A stretch of 64,000 nt of DNA from Circinella minor (lineage: Eukaryota; Mucoromycota; Mucoromycetes; Mucorales; Lichtheimiaceae). Positions 26,824-38,374 of this stretch are shown here, piece by piece (the first letter of the stretch is position 1; each line of letters begins with the position of its first letter). The stretch spans positions 271,375 to 335,374 of the forward strand of contig JAEPRB010000018.1 in NCBI GenBank assembly GCA_016758965.1. Reading direction: 5' to 3'. The notes beneath the pieces were generated by a model that was not told the origin of the DNA, ran no database searches, and was given only the letters and a program-made list of their open reading frames with translations. Both the position numbers and the translations under genes were made by a program.

Positions 26824-28123
26824 ATGAGACCTCGTTCGCGTAAACGTAATAATAATGACGATCAAGTAAATGATAAAGATGATACAACAACAACAGATCA
26901 AAAATTACTTCCTTTTAAATCAATCGCACAACTACGTAAACCTATAAAACGTTCAAGTGAAATACCCATGAAAAGATATCCAATGAGTGGTGTCAATGTT
27001 GAATTTCCTTTTCAACCATGTAAAGAATAGCGCAGCAGTCAAAAACTTTTACTTTTTTTTATATTAATTTTTGTTTACTCATTGAATGAACCCAATATAT
27101 AATTAGATCCAGCACAAATTCAAATGATGTCAAAGGTATTATAAAAAATTACTGCCATCTTTTTTTTATTGACAACAGTACTAAACTAAATCTATTTAAA
27201 ATGGTTGGGGGATATATAGATTGTGAAAGCATTAAAAGAAAAAAAGAATGCTTTATTAGAGAGTCCCACAGGTATAACTTTTTTTTTTATATAATTTATA
27301 TAAAATATCATATCATATTCACAAAACCAAATTTCTTTTATATATATAAAAAAAAAAAAAAAAAGGCTCGGGTAAATCATTGGCCATTCTTTGTGCATCT
27401 CTTGGTAATTAACTTTATTGTTTATATATATCCTTAATAAAATAAAAAAAAAAAGATATTAATAAAATTTTATTTAGCATGGTCCGAATTTGAAAATAAA
27501 CGTTTATTAGAAGAAAAAGAAAAATTACAAAAAGAAAGAGAAGCTGAATTAGTAGCCATTACAGAAAAATCAAGAATGATAGTGAAGGATACTATGCTAT
27601 TAGATAATAATAACCCTACAACAACAACCAATTCAAATTTAAAACGAGTTTTTAGTAGTGATGATGATGATTTTCGACCTATCAAACTTCCAGCTAAAAT
27701 TATTAAACTTCAAAAAGAAGAAAAAGAAAAAAATAAATCATTAAAAGTATTCATGGATGGAGAAGAAAAAGATAAAATGGAAGAAGATCTTATTCAACCT
27801 TTTATTCAAGTTTCAAAAATTTATGTTGGTAGTAGAACGTAAGTTTTCAATAGATATAAATATAAAATATAAAAATACATATTAAATATATATATATATA
27901 ATTAGACATAAACAATTATCACAACTTGTTGGTGAACTTAAAGGAAATACAAGATATCGTCCTAAAATGGCTGTTTTAGGTAGTCGAGATCATTATTGTA
28001 GTAAGTCTTTTTTTTTTCTCTTAATGTTTCTTTATTATTATTATTAATTATATATCTATCTATTTATCTATAGTTCATGGAAAAGTTAAAAAAGCAGCAG
28101 ATAAAGGAGAAGCATGGTAAATG

Positions 28124-28154
<31 letters not shown>

Positions 28155-31100
28155 ATTAAAGTTATTAACAAATGGGTAAATAGTACCCAACTTTTAGATG
28201 ATAATCTTTGTACATATTCAAAAAATGTTAGAAAAATGATAACGGATACAAGTATACGTCAAGGTGGAGATCAAGAAATTTGGGATATTGAAGATTTAAC
28301 AGATCTTGGTCGTAAAAAGAAAGGGTGTCCTTATTTTGCATCCAGATCATTAGCAGAAACAGCAGAAATTATTTTTTGTCCATATAATTATCTTTTAGAT
28401 CCAAGTAAAAAAAAAAAAACTTTTATTTTTATTATTATTATATGAAAAGATTTAAACTAAAAACCTTTTTATTTTATTTTATTAGTGGTTCGAAGTAGTA
28501 TGGAAATTGATTTAAAAGATAGTGTGATTATATTAGATGAAGGTAAAATAATAAATAGAATTGAATAATAACAGTAGAATATTAATATATTTTTTTTTTT
28601 TTTTTATATTTTTAGCACATAATATTGAAGATGTTGCACGTTCATGCGGTTCATTTGAATTAACAGAAGTTCAATTAAAAATTGTTTGTATTGAATTATC
28701 ACAAGTTGCTAAACATCCTAGAATTGAAAAAGATCAAATACTTAGTAGTGCTTATTCAGGTTTATATTCGGTAAATATATATTCTAGATAGATGATTATT
28801 TTCTTATTAAGTGATACTAAACTATTATATAAGCTCGCAGATGAATTATTAAAATTTTTACAAAATGATCCTAAAAATACAACAATAAAACGTGATACTT
28901 ATGAAGAACATACAAGAATGTAAATTATAAAAAAAAGAGAAAGGGAGAGGGTATAAGACAACTCATTTATATTTATATATATTATTTTCTTTTATATAGT
29001 TGGAATAATAAAGATTTATTAAATCAGTTATCTGATTTAGATATTACTCAAATCTCTTTAAAAGGAATTTTATCCAATTTTCAAGTTGTTGCTGAACAAA
29101 TAGCAAAATTGAAACAGGGTAAAGAAGAAGAAAATGAACAACATGATGTTCATGGAAATGATGTCACTACAATTGATAATTCAGAAGAAGCTAAAAAACG
29201 AACACGTTTATGTATCAGTATAAAAAGTCTTCGATTTTTTGAAGGTAAAAAAAAAAAAACTATTATATTATATTATATTATATTATTAAAAATCTAATTC
29301 ATGATTTAGGTCTTTTGATGATTTTCAAGTTTATATTATCAGAAGAGGGTACACGTGAAAAAGATTATTCAATGGCTTTAATTAAAAAAGTGGAACGATA
29401 TAATAATAGTAAAGCATTAAAACGTAAGAAAAAAAAAAAAGATAATTATTATTTAAATGATTTTATTTACCTTATTTATAAATATATTTAGAATCAGAAT
29501 GGGAATATAAACTAGCATTTTGGTGTTTAAATCCTGCTATTATATTTAAAGATATGACAAAAGATACACGTTCAGTTGTTTTAACAAGTGGTACTTTATC
29601 TCCTGTAAGTATCTTAAAATAATAATAATCATCATCATGACATCCTATATTAATCCTTTCTAATATAGTTGAATACATTTGCTTCTGAACTTGAAACTGA
29701 TTTGTAAGTTAAAAAGAAAACATTCACATAATACTCTCATTAATATATTATATTATTTAGTCCTATACGTTTAGAAGCAAATCATGTTATTGATCGATCT
29801 CAAGTATGGATTAGGTCCATTGCTCAAGGGTAAAGCTTTTTTTTTTTTTTTAATCAATACATTTTCGAAAAATCATAGATATATTAAATATATATATATA
29901 TTAAAGACCAGGAGCAGTAAAATTAAATGGAACTTGGGAGCGGGCCTCACAATTTCAATATCAAGATTCAGTAGGTGAATGTAAGTAAATTTGGTCTACA
30001 AATAAAAATATTTTATTTATATAATTCTTTTTATTAGCACTTTGTCAAATTTCAGAAACTATACCCTATGGCATATTATGCTTTGTACCTTCTTATAATG
30101 CAATGGAAAAACTTATTGAACGATGGCATGTAAGTTTTAATTTTAGATACTACTACTCTATCTTATATATATATATATACTTATTGATATATTATTAGAC
30201 AACGGGTGTATATGATCGTTTAGAATCAAAAAAATATATTCTTTGTGGTAATTATTAAAATATATAATTTTTATTATTAAAATAATATAATTACGTATTA
30301 ATATGATTATTTATTAGAACCATCTGGAAGGAATAGTAAAGATTTATTTGAAAGTTTAATGTCTCGATATTATTATTATATCAATGAAGCTGAAACAAGA
30401 CAAAATACTGAAGGACATAAGAATGGTGCTATTCTTTTTGCAGTAAGTGAAATTTTTAATAATAATAATAATAATAATAATAATTCTTATTCTTTTTAAG
30501 GTATATCGTGGAAAAGTAAGTGAAGGTATTGATTTCACTGATAATAATTGTCGTGCTGTTGTTGCTCTTGGTATTCCATTTCCAAATATGTAAATATTAT
30601 AATAATATATAGAATTGATTTTGATTTATATTTTATAATGGAAACTTATTAAAACTTATATATAGAAAAGATATTCAAGTTGAATTAAAAAAAGATTATA
30701 ATACAAAACGATATAATAATGGAGAACCTGTACTTGATGGAGGTGGTTGGTATCGTACACAAGCATATCGAGGTAATAGAAAATTCTTTTATTTTTTATT
30801 ATTATTATTATGAATTCAAATTATTATAATAAGCTAAATATTATTATTATTATTATTATTATTAGCTATTAATCAAGCTTTAGGAAGATGTATTCGACAT
30901 CGAAGGGTAAAAATAAACTTTTTTGAAATATATGTATATAATTCTATATTTTTACTTACTTTTTATATAATAGGATTGGGGTGCTGTTATATTACTTGAA
31001 TCTAGATTTAGTGAACCAAAAAATATTTCTCAACTATCAAAATGGGTAAGACCCTTATGTGCAACAGAATTGGATCATTTAATTGCCATGGCTGATTTGC

Positions 31101-31234
31101 GAGAATTTGCTAAAACACGTCTTGATTTGGATCAAGTTGCTAAACAAGAAAAATTAGCTTTAATGATTAAAGAAGAAGAACAAGATGGAGACATTATGAG
31201 TGATAATGAAGATATTATTAATCATTTAGAATAA
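26824..31234 (+). CDS. FANCJ/BRIP1-type Fe-S DNA helicase
   Basis: XPD-family 5'-3' DNA helicase acting on crosslinks and G-quadruplexes (known for FANCJ). Twenty-four exons: 26824-27019, 27107-27135, 27220-27271, 27366-27404, 27478-27838, 27906-28000, 28074-28116, 28184-28404, 28486-28542, 28616-28770, 28834-28919, 29000-29244, 29310-29423, 29492-29604, 29669-29703, 29761-29829, 29907-29980, 30038-30129, 30199-30247, 30318-30442, 30501-30589, 30666-30772, 30866-30906, 30974-31234, giving 915 aa. Walker [17 protein letters not shown] box [13 protein letters not shown] and motif [17 protein letters not shown] are intact. Four Cys of the Fe-S domain are visible: EAC (split by an intron), [12 protein letters not shown] and [31 protein letters not shown] and [14 protein letters not shown] favour FANCJ over DDX11/Chl1 or RTEL1. 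An acidic Lys-rich insert sits between Walker A and the Fe-S domain. Confidence 0.92.
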
Positions 31235-32114
31235 TGAATATCATCATTTGTATTTTTCAATCTAACAAATCAATTTATTTTGTATTTTATAAATAAAATA
31301 ATCTATACAACTATTTTTTGTTTTTATTTGTAGGGTTTTTCTCCATTCATTGCGCTATGTCTTTTTTACTATACCAAAAATATCATTGAGGGAGGAGGAA
31401 TGCACAGACCAACAAAAGATAAGAGGGGGAGATTGGAACTCCATTCTTTTAATCTAATAATGTTTATTTTGTAACAATAGAATATCCATGACCCAAACTT
31501 TTCTTCATCATGCAAATCCCTCATGACGGCATTTAAAAATAAGATATTTAGGTCAACATTTCCACCTTACTAATATACTTAATTACTAACCTTTTATCTA
31601 TAGCATCAAAAAAGACATCCCTGTAAAAAGTTGAAAATATAATAGCTGTATTTTATAGTTCATTTACGTATAAATAAGAATTTAAAACGTAATACGTAAA
31701 TAAAAGTTCAGTTGCATTCTTTAACGAAATATCTTTTTAGTTGATCACTAATTCATTTCGAAATAGGTAGCTGATTTTTCATAGCTATGGCAACATATTA
31801 TTATTATTATAAGCAATAATGTGAAAATTAAAGAATCAAATAATATGGCGAATATAATAGTAAAACTCGATATTATTCTATTAATGAAGTATGACTCATG
31901 GTAATATCATGCATGTAACAACTAAAAATGAATCATTTATTCCACATTTACGTATTATGATTTACGTATAATCATTAATCATACAATTAATTTGTAAACT
32001 CAATAATATATTTAATATATTTAAACCCCTTTTTTTTCACAATACGTAGATAATATTATTATAATTAAAGTGGATAAAATGACAAGTTAAAAAATAAAAA
32101 AAAATAAAAAAAAA
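31235..32114. other. Convergent intergenic region
   Basis: About 880 bp between the stop codons of the convergent helicase and cyclophilin-40 genes. AT-rich with a TACGTA-type motif recurring (for example AATACGTAAAT near 31690 and TTTACGTAT near 31948 and 31963). No coding sequence seen. Confidence 0.5.
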
Positions 32115-33758
32115 TTAACCAAACATCTTTGCAAATGCTGCTTTTTCCTTTTGCTTTCTTTGAACAATCTTATTCTTGGCATTAGTCAATTCACGTTTAA
32201 TAGCAGCATCATTGGGATCCTTTGCTGCTGCTGCTTCAAAATCTTTAATAGCATTTTCTTCATCCTTAAGACCCAGTTTAGCCATACCACGTCGGAAATA
32301 AGCCTTGGTAATATCAGTATCCTTTAAATATTTTGGATCATATTCCAAAACACTTGTAGCAGCAATGACAGCATCACGGTTATCATTCACCTTTAATGCA
32401 CACATGGCACGATTAAGTTGACAAGGAATTTTGACAGCTGCATAATTCTTACGAAGATCTTCAGAATCCTCTTCATCAAAAGCAGGTTTTTCATTTAAAT
32501 AACGGATAGCCTAGAAAATTAAAAAAAAAAAAAAAAAGAGTTCGTTATTCTTCTTCTTCAATTAAAAATTATTTTTCAATTTTTTTTTTTTTTGTTCATT
32601 CAAATTTTACCTTTTGATATTTTGTACCTGCAGTATGGTACTCTCCCTTTTTAAAATAATCGTTACCAATAGCTTTTAATTTACCAGCAATATCAATGAC
32701 ATCAGTAGGTTCTTTGGAGCCTTCATAATCTTCAGGGAAATCTTCATAAGTATCACCATCCACAGGAGCAGGAACACCATCATCAGCACCTTCAGGGATT
32801 TCACCACAATCAGCAATAACAACATCCTTTTCTGGACGATCATTGCTAGTAGGTTGATTCTCAATAGTACGAACAAGACCTTTACCCTTCAAGACTTTAC
32901 CAAACACAACATGTTTATCATCAAGATGAGGAGTACTAACAGTTGTAATAAAGAATTGAGATCCATTGGTACCAGGACCAGCATTGGCCATAGAAAGTAA
33001 AAATGGTTTATCGTGTTTATATTCAAAGTTTTCATCTAAAACAAAAAAAAACAAATTCACGTGTTAATTAAAAATTCCCCTCCCTTTTTCATTCTTCATA
33101 ATTCATGTCATTATATACCTTCAAACTTTTCACCATAAATGGATTCACCACCAGTACCATTACCGTTGGTGAAATCACCACCTTGACACATAAAGTTCTA
33201 AACCATTTTTTATTTTTATTTTTTATTTTAGTATCCCATAGAATTTAAAAATTTATATTTATATATTTATACCTTGATAACACGATGGAAAAGTGATCCC
33301 TTATAGCTCAATGGCTTACCAGAGTTACCAACACCTTTTTCACCTATTTAAAAAGGGTATTTAATATATATATATGTATGTGTGTGTGTGTGTATGTGTG
33401 CTTTTTTTTTTGAGTTCAGATAAAAAAAAAAAGAAACGCGTTTAAAAAAGTACCTGTACAAAGACAACGAAAGTTTTCTGCTGTTTTGGGAACTACGTCT
33501 TTGAACTATATATTAAAGAAAAACAAAATATTTTTAACATTTACGCGTTTTATTACTTGTTTTATTATTATTATTATTTACCAATTCAAAAACAATACGA
33601 CCAGCAGGTTGACCACCAATAGTAATATCAAAATAACTATTCCCATTTATTTAATTTAGTATAAACAAGTCGATCGAGTCCATTGAAAAAAAAATAATAA
33701 TAATAATAAAAGAAAGGTGGACGATTAGAATATATACTTACACACGTGGGTTTGGCAT
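32115..33758 (-). CDS. Cyclophilin-40 (PPIase + TPR Hsp90 co-chaperone)
   Basis: Peptidyl-prolyl isomerase that docks on the Hsp90 C-terminus (known for CyP40/Cpr6/Cpr7). Seven exons: 33758-33742, 33636-33582, 33505-33454, 33343-33273, 33197-33119, 33035-32611, 32510-32115, giving 364 aa. Residues 1-180 are the cyclophilin domain with [15 protein letters not shown] (catalytic Arg), [11 protein letters not shown] and the divergent-cyclophilin insert [15 protein letters not shown]. Active-site aromatic is His in [12 protein letters not shown] (Trp in CypA), as is common in CyP40-type proteins. TPR repeats follow from about residue 215 ([39 protein letters not shown]) and the C-terminus is charged ([14 protein letters not shown]). 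First exon is 17 nt. Divergently paired with PIH1; a near-consensus heat-shock element lies about 100 bp upstream. Confidence 0.95.
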
Positions 33759-34344
33759 TCTATAAAAGTTGAAAAGAGTAATAAGAAAAAGGGAAACAAG
33801 AATTCGCACTGTGTTGAATCGATTTTTTTTTTTTTGCAGCATACCCCGCCCTGTCCAGTTTCTGGATCTTTCTACGCACATTTGATCAGCAAAGCGGATT
33901 TTACCTAATCCAAAAAGTCATCTTATCTATATACCCATCCTATTTTTTAATATTACATTTAGTTTATTATATCATTTTTCTTTTCTGCATTTTATTCTAA
34001 TGTATAATGAGCTTTGAATTAATTTATCCTCCTTTATGTTGTCAATAAGAAAAAGAAAATTGGGGGGAGAATCATTTAATGAGTTACTCACACAGTTAGT
34101 ATTAACCCAAGAATACACACAGATTATAGTACTTTATTTAATAAAAAGAAAACGATTACTTATAATCTTATTTTTGGTTACCATAGTAACAATAATAATA
34201 AAAAGACAGGGATAATAGTTAAAAAAAAAAAGCTTGCTGAATATAAAACGTAACCCACCCATTTTTCTTTCTTTATTTTTTCTTTTATATCTAAAACTTC
34301 AAAAAAAAAAAAACAGAAAAAGAGAAAGAGAAAGAGAAAGAGAA
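33759..34344. promoter_or_regulatory. Divergent promoter, cyclophilin-40 / PIH1
   Basis: 586 bp between the two start codons. At 33860-33872 the sequence reads TTC-TG-GAT-CT-TTC, three alternating heat-shock-element units with one mismatch from TTCnnGAAnnTTC, 102 bp from the cyclophilin-40 ATG. A GAAA-rich purine leader (34305-34344) precedes the PIH1 start. The heat-shock reading is inference. Confidence 0.5.
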
Positions 34345-35554
34345 ATGCCATTACTTGAAATTAATCAACCTGACAAGAAAAACCCTTTCTTATTCACAGA
34401 AGCAACAACAACAACATTATCAGATAATCAATCAAAAGATTTTCATTCATTATCAAAAGAAGAACAAAATGTTTTACTTGATCATGTCGCATCTGAATTT
34501 GCTAACGATCCAAAAGCCATGGAACGACTTGCTGCTCAATTCTTACAAGAAGTAACACCCAATGATTTTAATACAGTTGCTGTTCAACCACACGCTGGTT
34601 TTGTTTGTAAAACCAAAATAGAACAGTCAAAGACAAAAAAGTATAAACCAGGTACAAAAGTTTATATTAATATTTGTCATGCAGAGGCTATTCCTAGACC
34701 ACCTATTGCCAATGAAGATGAAATACAAAAAGCATTAAATGCTGATCCAAAGGCAACATATCGTGTACCATTGAGTATGGGACAATCACGTTATGATGAT
34801 AATTCTTGTAAGTTACTTTGTTAGTTAATTTACGAATGATGGAGGAAAAAGAAGTTTAATAAGTTTTTTTTTTTATTATTATTATAGCATCTTTAATTAT
34901 GGATGCATGTATACATACACAACCTTATATGAGAGCAGAACGTGATTTGGATTTTAGATTATATATTATTGAATTAGCTATTGAATTTGTTGAAGAAATA
35001 GAATCTGTTGATCTTAGTCGAGGTAATAATTTTTCTTATTATCATGTCAAATAACATTGGTATTAACTCCCCTTCCCCTTAAAAAAAAAATAGAGTTTAC
35101 AATGCCAAATTTACAATCCAAGGGCACTATACCTCAACGAATGTTACGATTACCAAAACCTGCTTTAATATCAGCTGTTAAAAAACATAAACCTTTTATA
35201 AAAAAAGAACAATTAATAAAGTCAGAAGTTTCAATTAATAAAAAAGGTGATCATTTAATTATAGTAGTTCCAAATATGCCATCTGTAGTAAGTTCCTTTT
35301 CTTCTGTTTTTATATATATATTAAAATAAATTAAAATTAAATTTGGAAAAAAAAAAAAATAGAATCCTTCATCATGGACTTTGGATATTGAACCTTCTCA
35401 AGTACTTATTGGTGGTATAGGTAGTATGCTTAAAACAATAAAATTACCTCAATTGATTGATGTACAACATAAAGAGAATCAAGTTAAATTTTATAAAAAG
35501 AGTAAAGAATTAGTCATTCAATTGACATTAATACCACGTCGTCAATTTCTGTAA
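34345..35554 (+). CDS. PIH1-domain protein (R2TP complex, PIH1D1/Pih1)
   Basis: Adaptor of the Hsp90-associated R2TP complex that assembles snoRNPs, PIKKs and RNA polymerases (known for Pih1/PIH1D1). Four exons: 34345-34807, 34888-35022, 35094-35287, 35363-35554, giving 327 aa. The N-terminal PIH domain is visible in VAVQPHAGFVCKTKI, KVYINICHAEAIPRPP and the basic/acidic stretch RVPLSMGQSRYDDN, then AERDLDFRLYIIELAIEFVEE. The C-terminal region (from about residue 245) looks like a CS-like beta domain (DHLIIVVPNMPS, ELVIQLTLIPRRQFL). The upstream in-frame ATG at 34234 would add residues encoded by poly-A and GAAA repeats, so I prefer 34345. Ends 79 bp before the stop of the convergent gene. 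Confidence 0.9.
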
Positions 35555-35633
35555 ATAAATATATACTTTTATTATTATTATTATAAATAAATAAATAATA
35601 AATGAATGGATAAATGAAAATCTATTATTAATT

Positions 35634-36752
35634 TTACAAGGATGAAATAATTTGTTTAATCTTATCCACCTTTTCATTTTCACCCTTTTCTGACAATACA
35701 GAAATAAGTTTTTCTAATGAATCCTTTGCATCTGTCTTATTTTGGATTTCATTCATATTTGATAAATCTTCTGCTGCAGAAATAGCATTTTCTAATGATT
35801 TTCCTTCTTCTTCTTCTGATTTAACATTCAAACAACCCTCTACAAGTGATGCATACATTTTTCCAGTTGTTTTTGATTCATTATATAAAGGTACCATAGC
35901 CAATGTAACAAATGCCTTGTCCATTTCTCCTTGTGTTGACAAGGTAGCAATCGTCTTTTCAAAATCTTCTTGTGTTGGCAATAATCCATAACGTTGACGT
36001 TCACCTAATAAGGTATAGGCAATATCACCACGACCTGTCTTGCAACAAGCTTCAATCAATTTTGAAGAAGTAAAAGCAGTAATAGGAAGACGTTTATTAC
36101 GCCATTGTTCAACCAAAGCAGGTAATTTTTCAGCTTGATCGCCAGCCTCAATATGATGTACAAGGTTATTCAAACGTGAATGTTTTGGCATGTGGTGTAA
36201 ATCTTTAGGATCCTTGGTTTCAGCATCAAGAGATTCATATAAATTTTTAAAAGTAGAATTTTCTGAGCTTTGTTGTTGTTGTTGTTCATTCTTTAACAAA
36301 GTTTCTTCAGCTTCTTTTTGTTGTTCAGCTTCAAGAAGTTCTGGATCATTTTCATCGAGAAGTTCAATGGTGCCTTTACTTTTTTTGGCCTTCAACACTA
36401 GTTTAGTTAGAATATAAACCATGTTTTACTATATTATTTTCCTTTGTTATTATAAATATTTCCTTTTTTTTTTCTTTTTGTTTTGTTTTTTTTTTTTTAC
36501 TCACGCACGCTAGTAGGTCTCAACGCGTGAAATGCACAACGTTGGGTCATAACATTAGCAGTGTTACGAGGTGCTACCAAAGCTAAATGAGAATTAAAAA
36601 AATATTTGTATAGTGAGTATATATATATATATATATATATATATCCTATTTTATATGCTAAATATATTATTAGAATATAAAAACTTACGAGCTCGTACTG
36701 TTGTTTGTTTTCTTAATAATGAAAATACACGAATAGTAGGTCTTAAGGCCAT
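35634..36752 (-). CDS. Putative mitochondrial helical-repeat (PPR-like) protein
   Basis: Three exons: 36752-36689, 36582-36505, 36397-35634, giving 301 aa. The N-terminus is basic, rich in Arg, Ser and Thr without acidic residues (MALRPTIRVFSLLRKQTTVR), typical of a mitochondrial presequence. The rest is helical, with segments such as LVEQWRNKRLPITAFTSSKL, LIEACCKTGRGDIAYTLLGE and TIATLSTQGEMDKAFVTLA that have the spacing of pentatricopeptide-like helix pairs, about three repeats. A Gln run (about residue 75) and an acidic region precede them. The exon 3 acceptor is placed at TAG 36398-36400 because the AG further upstream leads into a stop. I cannot name the protein; a mitochondrial gene-expression factor is an inference. 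Confidence 0.65.
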
Positions 36753-38374
36753 GTTGGTCAAACTTAAAGTAGTTGTCAAAGCAAAAAAGTGAACAACCCC
36801 CTCCCTCTCATCGAACATTAAATACCAAGCCACCTTGTGGCCAATGAGCTGTCGATCGGATCATTATTCCCGAATTCCATCCCCTTTAGAACAATTTGTA
36901 CAACTTACAATCTGTACAACGATTAATATGTACGTATAATTCAACTAGCTATCCAAAAAAAAAAAAAAAAGAGATATATCTATTCTTACAGCTACAAATA
37001 CAAATACATCTACTCTATTTTTTTTTCATCAATCTTATATCTATTACATCAGAGAATATAATTATTACATTATTATTGATAAGTTTGTTTCTAGGAAATG
37101 TATATATGATTAATCTTATTACGTGTGTTAAGTGTTTTTTTTATCTTTGTTGTATTGTAAAATTCTATATCAATATAATGACTTGATAAATAGTAGTGGA
37201 TTCTTATGCATCCCGGAAAAAAAAATGTCAATCTCTTTTATCAGCAGAGCTGGTTACGAGTTATTATGCTGTATAGTATTGAAGAAAAAATCACTTTTTT
37301 TAGTATCCATAACACACACTGCTACCAGAATTACAGATAATAATGTCACAATTGCACAGACTTCCTTTTTTAATAAGGTTTTAATATATTGTTAATATAA
37401 TATCTAATAACGATGAATCACGGATCTCAGTTCTTAAACAACAACAAAATGGACTGCTTATATTGATGTACATAATGAAAAATGTACTATCTACCATACA
37501 ACCATACGTACTTTAAAAAACAACAACAAATAATAATATATTTACGTACCTAAACTCGTATGGTAATTCTATACTTTCTTTTATTTGTATATATAAATTT
37601 CTACTTGACAATATTTTTATTTTTAATAGGTGGGTATAAACTGCTGTATAGTAGTACATTATATATATATATATATATATATATGCATAAACACCGATCT
37701 ACATTAAGCAAAATAAGTATGCATCATCAATAAACCGTGCTAAATAACATAAAATTTTGATGATATAGTTGTTTTTTTTTTTTTTTGTAAAAATAATCTG
37801 CTAAAAACTGTAAGAGTATCGTTATTTTATATAGTCTATAATAACAATTTAGCTCTTAAAACCCCTTAATTTTTTTTTTATCACGGGTCTGGTAAAATAT
37901 AGTTTTCTTTTTTGTACGTAGTTAAATAATAGATCGTATATTTTTCTTAAAGAATTCAAAATGTTTGGATAAAAATAACTTATGTTGCCATACTTTCAGG
38001 GCTTAAAAAACAAGGAAACCTCTTAATAATATATTATATTCATAACATCTAACTTTTTTTTTTCAAATCAGGAACCCCCTCCCCCTTATTTTCTTTCATT
38101 ACCAAGAATGAAATTGGAGCAAAGAAAAAAGGCTTTAACCCCTTAGTTGATAAAGTGAACAATCAAAAAAAAAAAGCTAGAAACTATATATACGGACGAT
38201 TATTATTTCCTGGTATCAGATTGTTAAATAAAATATCTAAAAATATTTCTTTACAATTTTCAGTCAAATAATTCTCTTCTTGTTCATTCTTCTCCTTCTT
38301 TTCATCTGCTACAACATCTTTTGTTCTCTTTTTTTTTTATTATTAGTATTATAATTTAGTGTTGTTGATTTAAT
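36753..38374. other. Intergenic between PPR-like gene and proteases
   Basis: 1622 bp. Divergent, so both promoters lie here. AT-rich, with a TA repeat (about 37660-37684) and a C-rich run near 38080. Open frames at 36896-37395 have no recognisable content and look like chance frames in AT-rich DNA. No RNA gene found. Confidence 0.5.

Noticed and set aside
36398..36422. ATG at 36422 as a start for the PPR-like protein
   Set aside because: Frame continues upstream through a consistent three-exon model with a mitochondrial presequence, and the ATG lies in the intron just before the used acceptor.
36896..37395. Two overlapping plus-strand frames
   Set aside because: AT-driven composition, no motif, no splice support.
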